From: Camillea tinctor
Lineage: Eukaryota > Ascomycota > Sordariomycetes > Xylariales > Xylariaceae
Assembly (NCBI GenBank): GCA_022578605.1
Contig: MU394052.1
Location: forward strand, 1,550,001-1,614,000
Length of the DNA: 64,000 nt
Reading direction: 5' to 3'
This document shows positions 58,423 to 64,000 of this stretch, piece by piece. Each line of letters opens with the position of its first letter. Within the stretch, counting starts at the first letter, position 1. The notes beneath the pieces were generated by a model that had not been told where the DNA came from, made no database searches, and worked only from the letters and a program-made list of their open reading frames with translations. Both the position numbers and the translations under genes were made by a program.

Positions 58423-60658
58423 ATGGGAGTACGACATGCACGCGGTCATGGCCATGACCACCATCATCACCACCTCCGCTCGAGCACGGCACGTTTGGAG
58501 ATCGCGAGGGCAGATCAACTGGAGGCCAGAGTAGCGGATATGTCTGGTTCGGAGGCTAGCGATGCCCTCAACCGGTTGGCGGCTAGGACCAACAACCTCG
58601 ACGAGAAACCGGTTGGAAACACGATGACCCTTCCGATCGCACTTGGTGTTTGGTAAGATACGATCTCTGTTCCGGCTGACCCTCAGTTGACTTACAGTTC
58701 CGTAGCATACCCTTAGTCGCGGCACTCTGTGTTCTGGTCTACCTTCATCGCAGGTCGCAAGCCAGGCAACGGATGGAAGATGAGACAGACAAGTACAAGT
58801 CAATGGACTTCGGGCTTGACGATAAGCCCGTTAAGGCCAAGAGAAAGAGTGCTTTCCTCGGCATGGGCAAAGACTCGAACCACAAGGCCCAGCTGTCTAT
58901 GGACATGAACCTATCCAGCCCTTACCTACTCCCGCCGCATCTCCAGAACTCGCGGGAGTCCATGAACTCGCTAGCCAAGACTATCCACCAAAGCGAGGAT
59001 CCTTACCGATCGGTCACCAGCTTCATGGGCAACAACACCGTCACCTCGCCAAAGACCGCTCTCTCCAGAGATTCTTCCATGACTACTACCAAAACGCGAT
59101 CCAGCGGCCCCGCTAACACCATGGAAATGCCTCCTCAAAAATCAGTCCCGACGGGCCCCCTGCCAGAGCTTCCCCCCGCTGCCCAGATGCCTCAACGCGC
59201 TGAAATCGTCGATGCCCCTACATCGCCAAGGAATGAATTCCGCTTCGTCGATGACAGCCCATCGCTTGCTCAGGTTCCAGAAATCCAGGAGCCCCCGGCT
59301 GTAGCTGCCCAGGTTCCTCGCATTGGTGTTGCACAAGTCTCGCGTCCTGTCTCAATGAAGGCCGAGGAAGCCTATGTCACTCCTTTTATCGATGAGCCTC
59401 ATGTGCCGGAAGGTCTAGCCATCGCAGACCCAACCCTCTCAAAGGAGTCTAGCACGCCAGCAACGGGTGCTCCTGTGCCCACTATTGAACCTAACAATGC
59501 CTCGGACTTTGACGACTATTCTAACCATATCCGAGTCAGCGCTTATGATGATGATGAGCTCCATATGGGACAGCCGCCAGTTCCGCATTCCGCCGGATTG
59601 GACGTGCCAGCGAAGGAGAACCGACGATTGTCCGTTGGACTCCGCCCTCTGCCACCTGATGATTTCCTCGAGTCAGAGGACCCTGAGTTCAGAGCCAACA
59701 GAATTCGTTCATTCTACAAGGAATACTTCGAGGACGGCGCTGCCAAAACGGATGCGGGCAAGCCACCTCCTATCCCGCAACAGCCAAACTACTACGAAGA
59801 CTATGACAACAATTATTATGGTGGTGAGGCGGCATACTTTGACCCCGAAACGAATGCTTTTGTCATGCCCTACGCTCAACCTGTTACTCGCCGGGCCATG
59901 ACGCCGCCTCCCAACTCCCGCCGACCGATGCCGGGACCTAGACAACGAGGCCCCCATGGCTCAATTGGAGGTATGCCTGGTGGTCCACGTGGCCCCCCTC
60001 GCGGACCGGGAGGCCCAATGGGACGACCGAGAGCCGGTTCTACGATGTCCAACGGCAGATGGGCACCTATGAGCCCACGACCTGATTCTTCAGCTTCCAA
60101 CCCACGTTATGGTGGTCCCAAGCCCAAGAGGCCACTACCTCCTCCTGCCGACCTCAGCACCCTGCCTACACCTTCTAAGCTGAAGGATGATTCTTTTGCT
60201 CTCAACAATGTTCTTGATTTCGCACCCCCTCCCACGTTCAAGGACCAGGCAGCTGGTCGATCACAAAGCCCTGTTGGTGAACGCCGACCTTATATGTTGA
60301 ACACTCCTATCCACTCTCCTCTAGTGAGCGCCTTCGAAGAAACCGCAGCGCTACCCAGCCCGTAAGTTGATTCTACCCCCCGTATCTCAAGCTTGCGCTA
60401 ATCAATAATGATAGACATCTCCTACGTAAATCAGGAACATTCACTGCCTTGGACTTTGCGCCGCCGCGGCGGTTCAAGGATCCTGACACGATGAGTGATG
60501 CTGGCAGCATTCGCAGCAATGGCAGCGGTATCTCGAGCGCTCAGCTCAGCGCGATCCGCAATGGCGCTGGCCGAGTCAGCCGTCTACCAGGCGACACGGT
60601 CTTCACCCAGAATGCCACATCAAACACGCTAAAGCCATCATGGAACATGCGTGACTAA
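58423..60658 (+). CDS. SKG6-type single-pass membrane protein
   Basis: Three exons (58423-58652, 58706-60361, 60415-60658) give 709 residues. A short His-rich outer part (GHGHDHHHHHLRSS) precedes the membrane helix near residues 67-90, PVGNTMTLPIALGVCIPLVA, then ALCVLVYLHRRSQ, assembled across intron 1. The juxtamembrane block EDETDKYKSMDFGLDD is the hallmark of fungal proteins with the SKG6/Axl2 transmembrane alpha-helix domain. In yeast, Skg6 and Tos2 act at bud sites with polarity factors; here a polarity or cell-wall role is inference. The long cytoplasmic tail is disordered and Pro-rich, with EDPEFRANRIRSFYKEYFED in the middle. A motif LDFAPPxxFKD occurs twice (about residues 579 and 641), the copies lying on either side of intron 2. 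A Gly/Pro/Arg-rich stretch (PGGPRGPPRGPGGPMGRPRA) lies between. Confidence 0.85.
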
Positions 60659-63600
60659 GTCTTGGATTGGGTTCCTTGTGCTTTCAGATAGGAATTGTCT
60701 CAAAGGGTCTGAGTTAGCAAAACCATGGGAGGAGTTTTGAGCGCTATTTTTAGAAGGATCGGCCATTTTACTGTCGTGTTATTCTTTGGACCGACGGAAC
60801 ACATAAACATAAACAAACATAACTGTATTGGTTAATGTTCTTGGCTATTTTTTATTTTATTTTCTTCGTTTCGATGTAGGTGGGATGAGGTGGGAAGGAG
60901 GAAGGGAGACGTTCGCATCTGAGAAACCAAGTTTCACGCAACGGACGGGAGTGGGAACAGCAATGTCCAGGTTCTATTGTTTTTGCATGACGGCATAGCT
61001 GAGTGATTGATTGATTGAGACAGTGACTAAGTGAGTGAGGACGTGAAGATAGTGGTTGGGTACATATTTACATACATATATGTCAAATGGGTTTATATTA
61101 CTTTACTATAGATGGGGAATAATCGGCGTGCACAATGTCCTTCTCGTGTAGGTGATTAATTGATATACTACCTTTCGGTCAAAACCTATTTTTTTATTTC
61201 AACTTATACTTTTTTATGTCAACTAATAAGGGTGTAGAAAGATAATGGGATCCCAACCCAAGTAATGTCTCCATTATTCCTCGTTGGTGACTCGATCTTA
61301 TAATTTTGTCATTCGTGGATTGCTATGGAAGTCTGCTAACCCAGAAAAAAAACGTAGACTATTGTTGTATACCCCTGATGAACTCACTAAACATTACGAC
61401 ATCGTGTACGTATAGTCTTGGTTTTCTCTCTTGGGAACCCAAAATAAACATTCGGGTCAGTCAAGTCAAAAAAAAGGGTTTCCCATTTAGGCTTTTTTTT
61501 TTCTCATGCATGTCTTTATCTAAACGCCTCATTGTATGTGATTGAGACTAGGTCTCGCGTAACGATGGGCGAGTCTCACCACTTAACCGGTCTTCTCAAG
61601 AGAGCGAGAGAGAGTGAGAAAAAGTGGCATCTCGTTGAAGTCTTTACTTTATTCCTAGTGGAAGGTTTTTACCAATCCGCCAGCATCTACGATACTAAGC
61701 TTGGAGTTAGGTAGGTACCAAGATAAAAGTTTGAGCCAAGAACACATATATAACCGTACGATACTGAGGTTGGGATCTATATCTATGATGACTGCTGACA
61801 GACACTTTTAGCTTGCGAGGATGCGGCTTATTACTACTACCTAAACTTATGTCACTGAAGTCCCGATGGACTCCTAACCATTACCCATGCTTCCGACACG
61901 GAGTAGACATGACAACTAGGCTTACCCCATTGCTCTGCCTAGCCCTGTTGCCCTGGCTTGCCCTGCTTCCTTTCATAACTTGGAAGGGGAAAGGGGATTG
62001 GTCGGTTGCGAGGGACAGGAGAAGAGGATGATGAAATTACCTTCCGTGCGTGCGCCGTAGTTGTTACTATAAACAGCTCACTTACCCGGCTTTGAGACTT
62101 AAGGACTCCTGTGTCTTAGCGGCCCTTTGGATTTCTACGTGGCTTTGTCTTTTTCTCACACTAGGTTAGGAGAATTGGGAGAGAGAGAAAAAGGGATTCG
62201 CGAAACTAAAGCAGGTACATAAACATACATACGTAACCAAGTATATACCTACACGTTTTAGTTGCTGATTGATCTCTCCTTTTTTGCTTCTTTCCACTAT
62301 GAGGTATGAACATTTAGTGATTGGTAGGGATAATACCTCATGGTTTTATAAGTCGCCTCCTCTGCCAGGGGGCAAGAGGGAGCTTTGCTACCAGAAATCT
62401 CTCCGATCTACATAGATCCTCCTCCTATAGCAGAACGGAGTATAGATGAAATGTAGGTCTGGGTTCTGGTTTGTAAGGTAATTCACCGTGCACTGGTTTC
62501 TTCTGGGGTGCATTTACTTACATATCCCAAGAGAAGAGAGAGAAAAAACCTGTCAGCTCGGCTTAACTCCCTCTTTCGCTCTTCCTTCCTCCTCTCTCTC
62601 TGAAGCGAAATTTTGGTTTTGACTCGGGAGTTTGGGTTTTCTTTTATTATCATTAATATTTCTCTGGAGGGTTTCGTCTCAGAATTTACTCTTAATTTTA
62701 TGTGCTTAGGGTTTTTCTTTTTCTCGTTCCTGTTGACCCGGTGCGAATGCAAAACCTCGGATGAACAAATAGGTAAAAGTAGAAATAGATAGACAAAAAT
62801 GACGATTCTAAAGCCGGATAATTCGTAATGGTTCTCGCGTTCCCTTTCGAAACAGCCGGTCTACTATAGTAGCAAATTTGCTAACGACTTAGTTGCACGG
62901 TACACCATATACGCGCATCCACTACGTAGACAAGTTGTGAGCCAGCTACAGAGCAAAGTTGGCAGAACAGGCCCTAGAATGGTCCCATCACAACTGGGTA
63001 TCGATGACGACTTATATTTGCTTCACTAGGTCGGTGGCCGGTCCGCGACCGACAATATTCTCCACAAAGCAAAGTTGGTAGTGTATCGTGTTACTCCGCT
63101 TGGGCGGAGAGAAAGAGAGTCCGTGAGAAGGAGATAAAGAATCTAAAGAGCAAGAGGGAGGACGATCAGATCTTCGGGGCATTTCCTAACATAGCAGGTT
63201 CGTATTTTTTATGGTTATTTGATTTGATTTGATTTGCGGGGAAATCAGAAAAGAAATAAATAAATTCAAGTCATATTGAAATTTTGTCGTTGTTTCACCC
63301 TTTGGATTGGGAAAAAAAAAAGATCTTCAGATCCACGGGAGGGGACGAAGGAGGACAAAGGGTCTTCCCCTTTCCCCTACCGAATTGCGTATTCGTTCTT
63401 GGAAGAGATTACATCTGAGAGTGACGTGAAGGACCGGGATACGCACGCAAACACCACATAATTAAGTATATACGAATCAGGGTGAGGTTTTCTGTAGAGA
63501 TAGAGGGAAGGGGATTATGGAGAGCCAGTGTTCCATGTACCTTGATTCTCTTATATGAGTTTTTTGCCCCGTCCGGTTTCGATTGGGGGGTTTCTCCCAA

Positions 63601-64000
63601 GGTTCCCTTCAGCACAGATGTTGTATAGACGATATTGGTTTGTAAGCCGTTCTGAATGCACAACTCGCTAAATATGCATAACAACGGGAAGGTGTCAAAA
63701 ACGTTGTACGCTTTATGTACGTACAACTGAGAAATATCTGGAGCCGCTTACCGGGGCACACTAGTATCATCGGAGGCAGGTGAGAAAAAAAAATGAGGTG
63801 AGTGAGATGTGTCTCACAAACTGTCGATGAGTTGGTATCGAATCAAAGAGTGCATGGAATATAGATAGAGGAGGTTCGGAGAGCTGGCAGAACAAAAGGT
63901 TCCTCTGGTCTACAGTAGGTGCTGCAGAGCTTATGTAGGCTGTGCTTTAGAGCTCCCCTCAATTGGTTGAGGCTGAAAGCTCATTGGCGTTTATAAATGG
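60659..64000. other. Right-end 3.3-kb region without a recognised gene
   Basis: It starts with the 3' end of the SKG6-like gene. The rest is AT-rich with scattered homopolymers and GA-rich patches (62155-62190, 63100-63170). ORFs at 61306-61545, 61813-62031, 62483-62752 and 63276-63726 have no family features. I see no tRNA-like or repeat structure. Confidence 0.45.

Noticed and set aside
1..64000. tRNA, rRNA, CRISPR or intact mobile element
   Set aside because: I looked for tRNA B-box-like GGTTCGAATCC, arrays of spaced repeats, and reverse transcriptase or transposase motifs and saw none; a covariance-model search would be needed to exclude small RNA genes.

Overview
The window is nuclear DNA of a filamentous ascomycete (Pezizomycotina, most likely Sordariomycetes). 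Genes are split by many short introns of roughly 45-250 nt with GT..AG borders. The proteins are typical of that group: NUC-2/Pho81 with an SPX domain, a LaeA-like methyltransferase, Gta3, an SKG6-type membrane protein and a DHX35-type helicase that budding yeast lacks. No bacterial, viral or organellar genes were seen, and I recognised no intact transposon, tRNA, rRNA or CRISPR array. All exon borders were joined by hand using reading frame, splice signals and family motifs. They are models, not transcript-supported structures.

Layout. 0-13.4 kb: a DUF2293 protein running off the left edge (-), mitochondrial ATP synthase OSCP subunit (+), a GH63-like six-hairpin glycosidase (-), and a large RasGEF with a built-in Ras-like domain (-). 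13.4-18.2 kb: a gene-poor stretch holding a scaffold gap of 10 N between artificial poly-G and poly-C tracts. 18.2-24.1 kb: a DUF726 alpha/beta-hydrolase-like protein (+), mitochondrial Gta3 (-), and FAD synthase (-) with a 14-nt exon. 25.9-33.6 kb: SEC17/alpha-SNAP (+), RRP12 (+), and the SNARE VTI1 (-). 35.7-44.2 kb: a COG2907-type FAD oxidoreductase (+), COX11 (+), a LaeA-like methyltransferase (-), and an unnamed four-helix membrane protein (+). 44.8-53.2 kb: PHO81/nuc-2 (-), whose start codon appears split by an intron, a 3.3-kb gap, then a CUE-domain protein (-). 54.1-60.7 kb: a DHX35-like DEAH helicase (+) and an SKG6-like membrane protein (+). 60.7-64 kb: no gene seen.

The genes are mostly unrelated housekeeping functions, not one pathway. 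Loose themes are mitochondria (OSCP, Gta3, COX11), membrane fusion (SEC17 and VTI1 within 8 kb), RNA work (RRP12, DHX35) and signalling (RasGEF, Pho81). I did not find a new multi-gene system. The best leads are the RasGEF carrying a Ras-like domain without the DxxG motif, the FAD1 micro-exon, the split PHO81 start codon, and a palindromic TACCTAGGTA-type motif that recurs in many intergenic regions and that I did not see in the exons.
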